Part shown: piece by piece, positions 1-5,843 of the stretch
How the letters are laid out: the number at the start of each line of letters is the position of its first letter
How positions within the stretch are numbered: the first letter of the stretch is position 1
Assembly (NCBI GenBank): GCA_050695215.1
Contig: JBOGSD010000098.1
Span: 1 to 7,300 of the forward strand
DNA from: JACQGZ01 sp050695215
GTDB taxonomy: Bacteria > Sysuimicrobiota > Sysuimicrobiia > Sysuimicrobiales > Humicultoraceae
Length of the DNA: 7,300 nucleotides
Direction of reading: 5' to 3'
Translations under genes and position numbers: made by a program
The notes under the pieces: generated by a model
What the model was told of the DNA's origin: nothing
Seen by the model: only the letters and a program-made list of their open reading frames with translations
Database searches by the model: none

Positions 1-1
1 C

Positions 2-139
2 GATCCGAACTCTCACAGGGTGACCGTCCATACCCGCAACGGAGCGACCCGATACGCGCCGGATGAAATGCTCGATGGCGCGCCCGTCCTTCCGGCGCTG
101 CGCCTGCCCGTGGCCAAGCTGCTCGCCGAGTCTGCCTGA
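2..139 (+). CDS. Uma2 family endonuclease-fold protein, C-terminal end (partial)
   Basis: This is an open frame from the left edge to a TGA at 137-139, with 45 codons visible. The end of the protein reads as a valine-rich strand, then 'RYAPDEMLDG', then 'VLPALRLPVAKLL'. This matches the usual tail of Uma2 (DUF820) proteins, in which a last strand is followed by a D-x-LDGG-x-VLPGFxLPVxxLF segment. Uma2 proteins have a PD-(D/E)XK-type nuclease fold, are often present in many copies in cyanobacteria, Chloroflexota and Deinococcota, and have no settled cellular role. The catalytic core lies outside the window, so activity cannot be judged. The gene converges on the amidohydrolase gene. The family call rests on the tail only. 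Confidence 0.62.
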   Translation, partial: DPNSHRVTVHTRNGATRYAPDEMLDGAPVLPALRLPVAKLLAESA

Positions 140-151
140 CCCGGGCAGACT
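129..151 (+). terminator. Hairpin at the end of the Uma2 gene, possible terminator
   Basis: AGTCTGCC (129-136) and GGCAGACT (144-151) form a perfect 8-bp stem with a 7-base loop that contains the stop codon. The bases that follow (cttcatcttt) are only moderately T-rich, so intrinsic termination would be weak. Its place between two convergent genes supports a terminator role for the plus-strand gene. Confidence 0.45.
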
Positions 152-194
152 GACGCTTCATCTTTCGAGACCTGATTGCTGTCTCACGCGATGG

Positions 195-1865
195 TCACAA
201 TGAACTGGAAAGACCGGCGAGCGGGCCCGCCTCGTAGACCGGCACGCCAGCGATGACCGTCGCCAGGACCCGCACCTGCAGGAGGACCTCCGGGTCGCGC
301 GGCGCCTCGGTCATGACGTCGCGGTCGAGGGCGATGAAGTCGGCAAGACGGCCGGGCGCCAGCGACCCGTGGATGCCCTCTTCCCCCGACGCCCGGGCCG
401 CGCCGACCGTGTAGGCCCGCACCGCCTCCTCGACAGACAATGTCTCGTCAGGATACCAGGCCGGCCGGCTGTCCCCGGGGCGGCGGCGCGTCACCGCCGC
501 GTAGATCCCCTGCCAGGGATCGGGTGTTTCCACCGGCGCGTCCGAACCGAAGGCCAGCGCGGTTCCCGCCCGGAGCAGCGACCGCCAGGCGTAGGCGGTA
601 CGGCTGCGCGTCCCCCAGTAGCGATCGGCGATGTCGCGGTCGCTGGTGGCGTGGATGGGCTGCATCGACGCCGTGACGCCCATCCGGGCCAGCCGCGGCA
701 GGTCGTCGGGGTGAAGCACTTGCACGTGCTCGATCCGGTGCCGCGCCCCCAGCCGCCGCGAGGCCTCCTCACTCGCCTCATACGCGTCCAGCACCCAGCG
801 GTTCGCCCGGTCGCCGATGGCGTGGATGGCACACCAGAACCCCGCCGCCACCGCCCGGCGCACGATGGCGATCAGCTCCTCCCGGCTGTGGATGGCGATG
901 CCGCTGTTGTGCGGCTGTCCATCAAAGGGCTCGAGCATGCTGGCCGTCTGCGAGCCGAGCGTGCCATCGGCAAACACCTTGACCGGTCCCACCCGCAGCC
1001 ACTCGTCGCCGACTCCGCTGCGCCGTCCGCCCGCCGCGGCCGCTTCCAATTCGCCCAGGGGCAGCGTCGCCCACACGCGGAGTCGGAGGGCGCCGCGCGC
1101 CGCCAGCTGCTGGAGGACACTGAGGACCTTCCCGCCCTCATAGGCTTCGGTGCCGACGAAACTGTGCACCCCCGTGATCCCCACGCGGTGCAGCATCGCG
1201 GCGGCATCGTGGATGCCCCGCTCGATCGCCGGGGTATCGCCGGACGGGATGACCTTCCCCACCAGAGCCTTCGCCGATTCCTCCTTGAAGATGCCGACCG
1301 GCTCACCCCGCCGGTCTCGGGCGATCTCTCCACCGGGCGGGTCGGGCGTCTGACCCGTCACGCCGGCCAGCCGCAGCGCCGCCGTGTTGACCCAGAGGAG
1401 ATGACCGTCCTTACTGCTCAGCGCCACGGGGTGGTGGGGGCTGACGGCGTCCAGGTCCGCGGCCGAGGGGAAGCGGTCCTCAGGCCAGACGTTCTTGTCC
1501 CACCCGCGCCCGAGGATCCAGGCCCCGGGCCGCTCGCGCGCCACCGCCGCCGCCACCGCCTCCACCGCCTCTGGCAGAGAACGGACCGCCGCCACATTTA
1601 GGCGTCGCAGCGCGATGCCGTATGGCGCCAGGTGGATGTGACTGTCCACGAACCCAGGCAGCGCGGTCGCGCCGCCGAGATCCACGCGCTCGTAGCCGCG
1701 GAATGCCGCCGCGAGCTCGTCCGTCCCGCCGAGTGCGACGATGCGCCCGCCGGATGCGGCGAGACCGTGCACGATGGGGCCCTCGGGGTCGAGCGTATGG
1801 AAGCGCCCGTTCAGGAAGAGCGTACCTGTGAGGCTACCAGACCGCGCGGTCGCCCACCCACTCAT
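195..1865 (-). CDS. YtcJ-like metal-dependent amidohydrolase (Amidohydro_3 family)
   Basis: This 556-residue protein has the full length of the YtcJ/COG1574 group of the amidohydrolase superfamily. These are TIM-barrel metal hydrolases, mostly of unknown substrate; N-substituted formamide deformylase is one characterised relative. The N-terminal beta-sandwich (about 15-70) leads to GFVDSHIH with metal-ligand candidates H76 and H78. The family's SKDGHLLWVN segment follows at 151-160. Further motifs are VKVFADGTLG (K296, D300), AIHAIGDRA (H348), RIEHVQ (H380) and FGSDAPVE (D442). The C-terminal ADFIALD segment (508-514) closes the sandwich. No signal peptide is seen, so it is cytosolic. The ATG at 1865 lies 32 bases inside the end of ribU. 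No GTG, TTG or other ATG occurs in the next 20 codons and no strong ribosome site precedes it, so translation is probably coupled to ribU. The family call is sure; the substrate is unknown. Confidence 0.95.
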   Translation of the reverse strand: MSGWATARSGSLTGTLFLNGRFHTLDPEGPIVHGLAASGGRIVALGGTDELAAAFRGYERVDLGGATALPGFVDSHIHLAPYGIALRRLNVAAVRSLPEAVEAVAAAVARERPGAWILGRGWDKNVWPEDRFPSAADLDAVSPHHPVALSSKDGHLLWVNTAALRLAGVTGQTPDPPGGEIARDRRGEPVGIFKEESAKALVGKVIPSGDTPAIERGIHDAAAMLHRVGITGVHSFVGTEAYEGGKVLSVLQQLAARGALRLRVWATLPLGELEAAAAGGRRSGVGDEWLRVGPVKVFADGTLGSQTASMLEPFDGQPHNSGIAIHSREELIAIVRRAVAAGFWCAIHAIGDRANRWVLDAYEASEEASRRLGARHRIEHVQVLHPDDLPRLARMGVTASMQPIHATSDRDIADRYWGTRSRTAYAWRSLLRAGTALAFGSDAPVETPDPWQGIYAAVTRRRPGDSRPAWYPDETLSVEEAVRAYTVGAARASGEEGIHGSLAPGRLADFIALDRDVMTEAPRDPEVLLQVRVLATVIAGVPVYEAGPLAGLSSSL

Positions 1866-2385
1866 AGAGATAGACGCGTACGCGCTTGTAGGCGTAGTAG
1901 GTCACAAGCGAACTCATCACTCCCTTCAAGAGGTTGAACGGCAAGAGCGCGGGGAGCACCAGCGCGATCACTTGCGGGCGGGGGATGCCGAAGAAGACCG
2001 GTGTGAGGGCGATGTTGGCGCCGATCATGACGCCGGTCATCGCCAGCACACCAAAGACCAGCGCTCTGACGGCTCCGCGTTTGGTGTGCTCGATCAGGTA
2101 GTACCCGCCCGCGACGCCCACGAGGGTGATACCGGCCAGCAGGTTCATGAAAACGCCAAACAGGCCGCCAGACGGGTCGGGACCGCCAAGCAGCTGAATC
2201 AGCAGGGCCTTGACCATCTCGACAGAGATGCCGGCCAGCGGCCCGAGGGCGAATGTGGCGATGAGGGCGGGCACTTCGCTGGGATCGTATTTGAGAAACG
2301 GGGGAAGGAATGGCAGCGAGAAAGCGACGCGCATGAGGATGAACGCGATGGCCCCGAGCACTGCCACGTGCGTGAACCGCCTCAT
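1834..2385 (-). CDS. ribU: Riboflavin ECF transporter S-component (RibU type)
   Basis: This 183-residue, very hydrophobic membrane protein has about five to six predicted helices. It is the substrate-binding subunit of an energy-coupling factor importer and should bind riboflavin in the cytoplasmic membrane. An AxxxA motif (A8-A12) lies in the first helix, where S-components contact EcfT. The segment KYDPSEVPALIATFALGPLAG-like at about 32-52 and PFNLLKGVMSSLVTYY at 149-164 are typical of RibU. The FMN riboswitch directly upstream independently supports riboflavin as the cargo. I chose the ATG at 2385, preceded by AGGGGG with a 5-base gap. The frame can be extended to an ATG at 2475, but that codon lies inside the riboswitch and would add a non-membrane tail. 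No EcfT or EcfA genes are in the window, so a shared (group II) energising module elsewhere is implied. Confidence 0.9.
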   Translation of the reverse strand: MRRFTHVAVLGAIAFILMRVAFSLPFLPPFLKYDPSEVPALIATFALGPLAGISVEMVKALLIQLLGGPDPSGGLFGVFMNLLAGITLVGVAGGYYLIEHTKRGAVRALVFGVLAMTGVMIGANIALTPVFFGIPRPQVIALVLPALLPFNLLKGVMSSLVTYYAYKRVRVYLYEWVGDRAVW

Positions 2386-2418
2386 CCCGACCCCCTGGCT
2401 GCGACCGCGGGGGCAGGG
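2386..2418 (-). promoter_or_regulatory. Hairpin that can hide the ribU ribosome-binding site
   Basis: On the transcript the GGGGG of the ribU ribosome site (2391-2395) can pair with CCCCC (2409-2413). GGG (2386-2388) would pair with CCC (2416-2418) across a small internal loop, leaving a 13-base loop. This would mask the Shine-Dalgarno sequence right before the ATG at 2385. Such a structure is the usual off-state of translational FMN riboswitches. The pairing is visible in the sequence; its use is inferred. Confidence 0.45.
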
Positions 2419-2428
2419 ACCCTGACCA

Positions 2429-2451
2429 GGGATCAGGAGAAAACCTGACCC
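2429..2451 (-). promoter_or_regulatory. Linker hairpin between riboswitch and ribU start
   Basis: In the transcript, GGGTCAGG (2451-2444) can pair with CCTGATCCC (2437-2429). This gives eight pairs with one bulged base and a six-base, U-rich loop. No U-tract follows the stem, so it does not look like a terminator. Its 3' arm overlaps a second small palindrome (2420-2431), so the two would exclude each other. This is the behaviour expected of an expression platform that switches between folds. Confidence 0.35.
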
Positions 2452-2461
2452 ATGGCCAGGG

Positions 2462-2612
2462 CGACCTTCTCCCATCCGGACTCTACCGTCGGCTCCGGAA
2501 TCGCACCGGATCTGCAGCGGCCGGTGTTGGGGCCGCCGCTCGCGGGCTGTACCGCCGGTCGGGAATTGCCGCCGGGCTCACCGCCCGGAGACTCACCCTG
2601 CCCCGAAGGTCG
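2462..2612 (-). ncRNA. FMN riboswitch (RFN element)
   Basis: Read on the minus strand, this holds the near-invariant RFN signatures in order: CTTCGGGGCAGGGTG, AATTCCCGACCGGCGGT, AGCCCGCGAGC, ATCCGGTGCGATTCCGGA, GCCGACGGTAGAGTCCGGATGGGAGAAGG. Stem P1 closes perfectly between 2605-2612 and 2462-2469 (8 bp). The variable P4 arm is a 9-bp stem (2531-2539 with 2514-2522, one G-U pair) with an 8-base loop. FMN binding would turn down ribU and the co-transcribed amidohydrolase. Loop L2 is unusual. Its conserved TGA (2595-2593) and AATT (2567-2564) are separated by 25 extra bases that contain a 6-bp GC hairpin. The element is 77 bases upstream of the chosen ribU start. Confidence 0.97.
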
Positions 2613-2632
2613 TCAGTATTCGCTTCATTTCC

Positions 2633-2638
2633 ATCATA
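2633..2638 (-). promoter_or_regulatory. Extended -10 promoter for the riboswitch-ribU-ytcJ operon
   Basis: On the minus strand the sequence TGCTATGAT carries a TG-n extension and TATGAT, which matches the TATAAT consensus at five of six positions. Transcription would start near 2626, about 14 bases before the riboswitch P1 stem. No good -35 box is seen at 16-18 bases upstream, which an extended -10 can tolerate. The site lies just after the stop codon of the ybaK-like gene, so the riboflavin operon can be transcribed on its own. Confidence 0.6.
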
Positions 2639-2661
2639 GCACGGCGGGAGGCTCGCTCCGC

Positions 2662-3126
2662 TCACCCCTCGCGCAGGTCGACCTCTTCCGCCCCGCTCGC
2701 CCGCAGCAGCGCCTCCGGCGCGATCGGGAAGACCGCGTGGGGGGTCCCCGCCGCCGCATAGACCAGGTCGTACCGGAGCAGGTCCCGGTCGAAGAACGCC
2801 GGCAGCGTCTGCCGGTGACCGACGGGTGGGACGCCCCCAATGGCAAACCCGGTGAAGGACCGCACCGCCTCGGCGTCGGCTTTGCGGATCGTCTGCGCTC
2901 CCGCCGCCGCGGCCAGCTTGTCCAGATCGACACGGTTCGCCCCCGACACAAGCGCGAGGATCGGCCGCCCGTCGGCCAGGAAAACGAGGGATTTTACGAT
3001 CTGGCCCGGTGTCGTGCCGAGGGCGCGTGCGGCATCCTCCGCCGTCCGGGTGCCGGCCGGGAACTCGGCGATCTCGGCCGCCAGCCCTGCGACGGCCAGC
3101 GCGGCTTTCACGCGAGCAACGGCCAC
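2662..3126 (-). CDS. YbaK/EbsC family aminoacyl-tRNA editing-domain protein
   Basis: This is a 154-residue single-domain protein of the YbaK/ProX/EbsC fold, a usual length for the family. Members deacylate mischarged tRNAs in the cytosol, for example Cys-tRNA(Pro) or Ala-tRNA(Pro); some are of unknown specificity. Family marks are GQIVKSLVF with the conserved lysine K45, SGANRVDLDKL (61-71), a glycine-rich GGVPPVGH (97-104) and AGTPHAVF (126-133). The start is a GTG at 3126 with AGGA only two bases before it, so the ribosome site is poorly spaced. The next GTG at 3111 has no better site and would trim the first helix. The gene stops 50 bases before the riboswitch and may be read together with ribU, although ribU has its own promoter. 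The substrate tRNA cannot be told from sequence. Confidence 0.88.
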   Translation of the reverse strand: MAVARVKAALAVAGLAAEIAEFPAGTRTAEDAARALGTTPGQIVKSLVFLADGRPILALVSGANRVDLDKLAAAAGAQTIRKADAEAVRSFTGFAIGGVPPVGHRQTLPAFFDRDLLRYDLVYAAAGTPHAVFPIAPEALLRASGAEEVDLREG

Positions 3127-3132
3127 GGTCCT

Positions 3133-3138
3133 ATCTTA
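3133..3138 (-). promoter_or_regulatory. Possible -10 box right before the ybaK-like start
   Basis: The minus strand reads TAAGAT, then AGGACC, then the GTG start. The hexamer matches TATAAT at four of six positions and sits six bases before the start codon. Transcription would then begin at or next to the GTG and give a leaderless message. This would also explain the badly spaced AGGA. The match is weak and no -35 box was recognised. Confidence 0.28.
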
Positions 3139-3272
3139 GCGGGAAGGCGCGCTACTCGATCGAGACATGCTGAATCACGTGCTCCCTCATGTCCAGCGCG
3201 AAGCGGGATCCAGGAGCATCCCTGGCGGGGATGGCGGGGAGGACGGTGTCTGAGATCGAACCAAGAGGGACC

Positions 3273-3713
3273 ATGACACCTCGGAGGAAGCGGCTCTCAC
3301 GCTCGGTCACCCCCGAGGAAGTGCTGGCGGAACACTCGGCCGCGGTGCGATCCCTCGCGCAGACGTTGGGTCGCCTGGTGAAGCGCGCGGTGCCCACGGC
3401 CGTCGCGGTGGCCTACCCGGTCTGGCACGGCATCGGCTATCGCGATCCCGACGGCGGATACTTCTGCGCGATCTTCCCGCAGGCCGACTCTGTAAGACTA
3501 GGATTCGAACACGGGGCACGAATGCCCGATCCCGACGGACTGCTGACCGGATCGGGCCGGCAAGTGCGGTACGTCGTGATAACCCGGCCACAGCAGATCC
3601 GCCCCGCCGCCCTGGCGCGGCTTCTGCGGGCGGCGGTTGCCGTCGGAATCGCACGGCGCGCGCGCGCTACGGGTGCAGGAATCATGGTTTGTAGATCCGG
3701 GTCTTGGGTTTGA
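3273..3713 (+). CDS. DUF1801 (YdhG-like) domain protein
   Basis: This 146-residue cytosolic protein belongs to the DUF1801/YdhG fold, a small alpha-beta domain related to frataxin-like folds, with no established biochemical role. The N-terminal helices (14-40) are followed by the family core: AYPVWHGIGYRD (47-58), a strand with YFCAIFPQ (63-70), VRLGFEHGA (74-82), PDGLLTGSGRQVRYVVI (87-103) and a closing helix PAALARLLRAAVA (111-123). The ATG at 3273 follows GAGGG with a suitable gap. Upstream in-frame ATGs at 3231 and 3189 would add 14 or 28 residues unlike the family. The last 11 codons run into the convergent DUF3179 gene, and the tail after about residue 125 shows no family pattern. The gene stands alone on the plus strand, divergent from the ybaK-like gene. 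Confidence 0.85.
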   Translation: MTPRRKRLSRSVTPEEVLAEHSAAVRSLAQTLGRLVKRAVPTAVAVAYPVWHGIGYRDPDGGYFCAIFPQADSVRLGFEHGARMPDPDGLLTGSGRQVRYVVITRPQQIRPAALARLLRAAVAVGIARRARATGAGIMVCRSGSWV

Positions 3714-4839
3714 AGACCGCCCAGGCGAACCAGAAGTAGTTCCCGTGTACGACCGCCTCCAACCGCTGCCCTCGCAGCGGGCCGCCGGTGGCCTGCCCCA
3801 GGATCGTCCAGGCCGAGCGGGTTTGTCCGTCCGTGAACCCCTTCGCCGCAGGCAGGAACGTGAGGCTCCGGCCGCCCGCCCGCGGGACAAAGACCCCGCT
3901 CGCCCCGATGTCCCGGCCGCCGGCGATGTCGCTGCTGTCCAGCGCCGAGGCGGTGCCCTTCTCGAAGAACACTACGATGGGCTGTCCCCCCACCACGTCG
4001 TGCACGACGCGGCTCTTCTCCAGCACGCTGAAGGGGTAGACCACATCCTCCCCGCCGAGGGAGACGGTGACGACCCGCTCCATCGGGCGGAGGCGGTTGT
4101 CCTTGGGCCCGGAGTAGAGGAACGGGGAGGAGTTGACGTTGTCGTAGCCGACATAGGGGTTCCGGCCATAGGAGCGGATGTGCCCGGTGTTCCGCGAGAG
4201 CACCTTGCCCTGCGGATGGGCGCTGCGGAAGGCCTGCCAGGAAACGATCTGCGCGGGGAGGAAGGTGAGGCGCTTCCCGGTGAGGTCGCCGACGATGGCT
4301 TCGCCGGTGGCCTGCTGCCACCAGCTTTCCGTCTGCCGATCATACATCACCAGATCGCTGAAGCGCAGCTTCCCCGTCGTGCCAAAGTCGTGGGCGCGAC
4401 CGTCTACTAGCGCATCGAAAACCAGCGCTGTGTTGCACAGCGGACAGAACGTGATCACCGTGGGGGCGCTGCCGACGATATCGTTGACGATCTCGTGCCA
4501 GGTCATGATCTGCATCGGGTAGGCTCGGGCGTCGCCGCCGCGCGCGAAGAGGATGACCGGTTCGATCGGCTTGAGCCACTTGTCTGCGGCGGTAACGCTC
4601 TCAAAACGAGGCTTGTCGATGGCGGGGATACCGTCCTTGGGAGGACCGCCCGAAATGATCTCATTCAGGTTCACGGCATGCTTCTTGAAGTTGGTCTTCC
4701 ACTCCGAGGCGTCGTAGAAAGGCACCGGCTCACCCGTGTGGGCCGCATCGACCCCACGGTTGGCTCGGGAGAGGAGCACTGCACCCGTGGCCGCAAGGAC
4801 CAGGACAAGCGCGATCACGGCGAGCCGTTTCATCGACAC
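3682..4839 (-). CDS. DUF3179 domain protein, exported or membrane-anchored, with CxxC
   Basis: This 385-residue protein is covered almost entirely by the DUF3179 domain, which has no assigned function. Counting from the second start at 4833, residues 4-22 form a hydrophobic signal or anchor with no lipobox, so the domain should lie outside the membrane. Family marks are TWHEIVNDIVG (111-121), TFCPLCNTALVFD with C130 and C133 (128-140), TTGKLRFSDLVMYDR (152-166), WWQQATGEAIVGDL (171-184) and WAVFKPKT (371-378). The GTG at 4839 has AGGAGG six bases before it; the ATG at 4833 is two codons later with a longer gap. A further in-frame ATG at 4974 is possible. It lies downstream of tlpA and ccdA on the same strand, which suggests that its CxxC is kept reduced by that pair. 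The domain assignment is firm and the function inferred. Confidence 0.9.
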   Translation of the reverse strand: MSMKRLAVIALVLVLAATGAVLLSRANRGVDAAHTGEPVPFYDASEWKTNFKKHAVNLNEIISGGPPKDGIPAIDKPRFESVTAADKWLKPIEPVILFARGGDARAYPMQIMTWHEIVNDIVGSAPTVITFCPLCNTALVFDALVDGRAHDFGTTGKLRFSDLVMYDRQTESWWQQATGEAIVGDLTGKRLTFLPAQIVSWQAFRSAHPQGKVLSRNTGHIRSYGRNPYVGYDNVNSSPFLYSGPKDNRLRPMERVVTVSLGGEDVVYPFSVLEKSRVVHDVVGGQPIVVFFEKGTASALDSSDIAGGRDIGASGVFVPRAGGRSLTFLPAAKGFTDGQTRSAWTILGQATGGPLRGQRLEAVVHGNYFWFAWAVFKPKTRIYKP

Positions 4840-5000
4840 CCATCTCCTCCTGCTGCGCCTCTCTATCATCTCCAACGCTCGCCCCGTCCCTGGCATTTTC
4901 AGTGTGGCGGGCGCGCCACGTGACGGCCGATGGAGCACTTCGATCATGCGCTGGACGAGCGTTGTCGGATCCATGCTGACCGTCCCCCGCGAGCAAAGGG
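4840..5000 (-). other. 161-base leader between ccdA-like and DUF3179 genes
   Basis: No separate gene is recognised here. The region holds a strong ribosome site (AGGAGG) for DUF3179 and a perfect 6-bp hairpin GTGGCG/CGCCAC at 4904-4919 without a U-tract on either strand. It also holds an ATG at 4974 in frame with DUF3179, preceded at a distance by GGGGGA. If that ATG is used, DUF3179 would gain a 45-residue charged cytosolic extension before its anchor. No convincing promoter was found, so read-through from ccdA is likely. Confidence 0.4.
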
Positions 5001-5843
5001 CTAGAGGATCGCGCCCGCCCCCCAGAGCCAATAGTAGACGAGGTAGAGCCCGGCGCCCAGGAGGAAGAAGGCTCCGACGCGGTCGACGGAGGGCTGCACG
5101 CGTCTCAATGAGCGGATGAGCCCGCCGCGCAAGAATGCGGTCCCAACGGTCACGACGACGAGGATGGTCCCCATCCCCAGCGCGTAACTGAGGAACTGGC
5201 CCAGGGAGGCAGAAAAGCCCCCGGCGGCGAGCGCACTCCCCACGACCAGCAGGAACACGGGCAGCGTGCAACTTACCGAGCCGATCGCATACGCGATGCC
5301 GAAGAGAAAGACGTTCCCCAGATTCCGGCGCGGCGCGACCATCACGCGCTTCGCCGCGGCGATACTCAGGCTCCGCCGAGTGACCACCAGCCAGGCGCCC
5401 AGCGCCGCCAGGGCCACCCCGATGGCCAGCCCGCCCGCCGGAAACAGACGGACGAGGCCGCCGCCCCCGGCGGCGATAAGGCTCCCGATCACGCCCATGA
5501 TGACAACGAAGCCCGCCGTGGCCGACGCGCCCAGGATGAGCGACTTCCCCATCCGGGCCAGCACCGAGGAGGAGGAGAATTCCGCTTCCTCCGTCCCTAG
5601 CTGGTACGAAAGGTACGCGGGAAGGATGAAGAACCCGCACGGATTGACGCTGGAAACCATCCCCGCGGCAAAGGCCCACCCCAACGGCAAGAGGGCGGCC
5701 AGATCGGCCACCGCGGTCTCCGCGCGGTCGCGAACGGCACCGAGCAGCGGGAGAGCCACTAGGACGATCCCGATGGGAATGAGCAGAGCGGCGATCGGCG
5801 CCCGTTCGGCGGCAGGGGCCTCCTGTTCGTGTGGTGCGCGCAT
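5001..5843 (-). CDS. CcdA/DsbD-type transmembrane thiol-electron carrier
   Basis: This 280-residue polytopic membrane protein belongs to the cytochrome c biogenesis/DsbD transmembrane family. These carriers pass reducing power from cytosolic thioredoxin to thiol proteins outside the membrane. Two redox cysteines are seen in the expected pseudo-symmetric places: C69 in SSVNPCGFFILPAY and C192 in IGSVSCTLPVFLL. Around them are about seven to eight hydrophobic segments, starting with one at 18-36 that precedes the usual six-helix core. The loop at 155-175 is basic, as for a cytosolic side. There are no fused periplasmic domains, so it is the short CcdA form, not full DsbD. The ATG at 5843 shares its A with the stop of the tlpA-like gene (TGATG), which implies translational coupling. 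The partner TlpA upstream and the CxxC protein downstream define its role. Confidence 0.92.
   Translation of the reverse strand: MRAPHEQEAPAAERAPIAALLIPIGIVLVALPLLGAVRDRAETAVADLAALLPLGWAFAAGMVSSVNPCGFFILPAYLSYQLGTEEAEFSSSSVLARMGKSLILGASATAGFVVIMGVIGSLIAAGGGGLVRLFPAGGLAIGVALAALGAWLVVTRRSLSIAAAKRVMVAPRRNLGNVFLFGIAYAIGSVSCTLPVFLLVVGSALAAGGFSASLGQFLSYALGMGTILVVVTVGTAFLRGGLIRSLRRVQPSVDRVGAFFLLGAGLYLVYYWLWGAGAIL

Noticed and set aside
369..1601. 410-codon plus-strand open frame
   Set aside because: It lies fully antisense to the amidohydrolase, whose metal motifs are intact. The translation is rich in Arg, Pro and Gly as expected of a GC-rich shadow frame, and no family is recognised.
1741..2448. 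235-codon plus-strand open frame opposite ribU
   Set aside because: It is antisense to ribU and rich in Asp, His, Gln and Glu as the reverse complement of hydrophobic codons would be. No recognisable domain.
2386..2475. ATG at 2475 as the ribU start
   Set aside because: It falls within the 3' part of the FMN aptamer (ATGGGAGAAGG is a conserved riboswitch string). The ATG at 2385 has a ribosome site and begins right at the first membrane helix.
2452..3276. 274-codon plus-strand open frame across the riboswitch and ybaK-like gene
   Set aside because: It crosses a structured RNA and is antisense to a clear YbaK-domain gene. Composition is Arg/Gly/Pro-rich with no motif.
4904..4919. GTGGCG/CGCCAC hairpin as an intrinsic terminator after ccdA
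   Set aside because: There is no U-tract on either side, and the next gene in the same direction follows with a strong ribosome site and no recognisable promoter.
4975..5679. Upstream extension of the DUF3179 frame to 5679, giving 665 residues
   Set aside because: This part overlaps the ccdA-like gene in another frame. It shows only Arg/Gly-rich shadow sequence, while the ccdA frame has proper membrane helices and cysteines.
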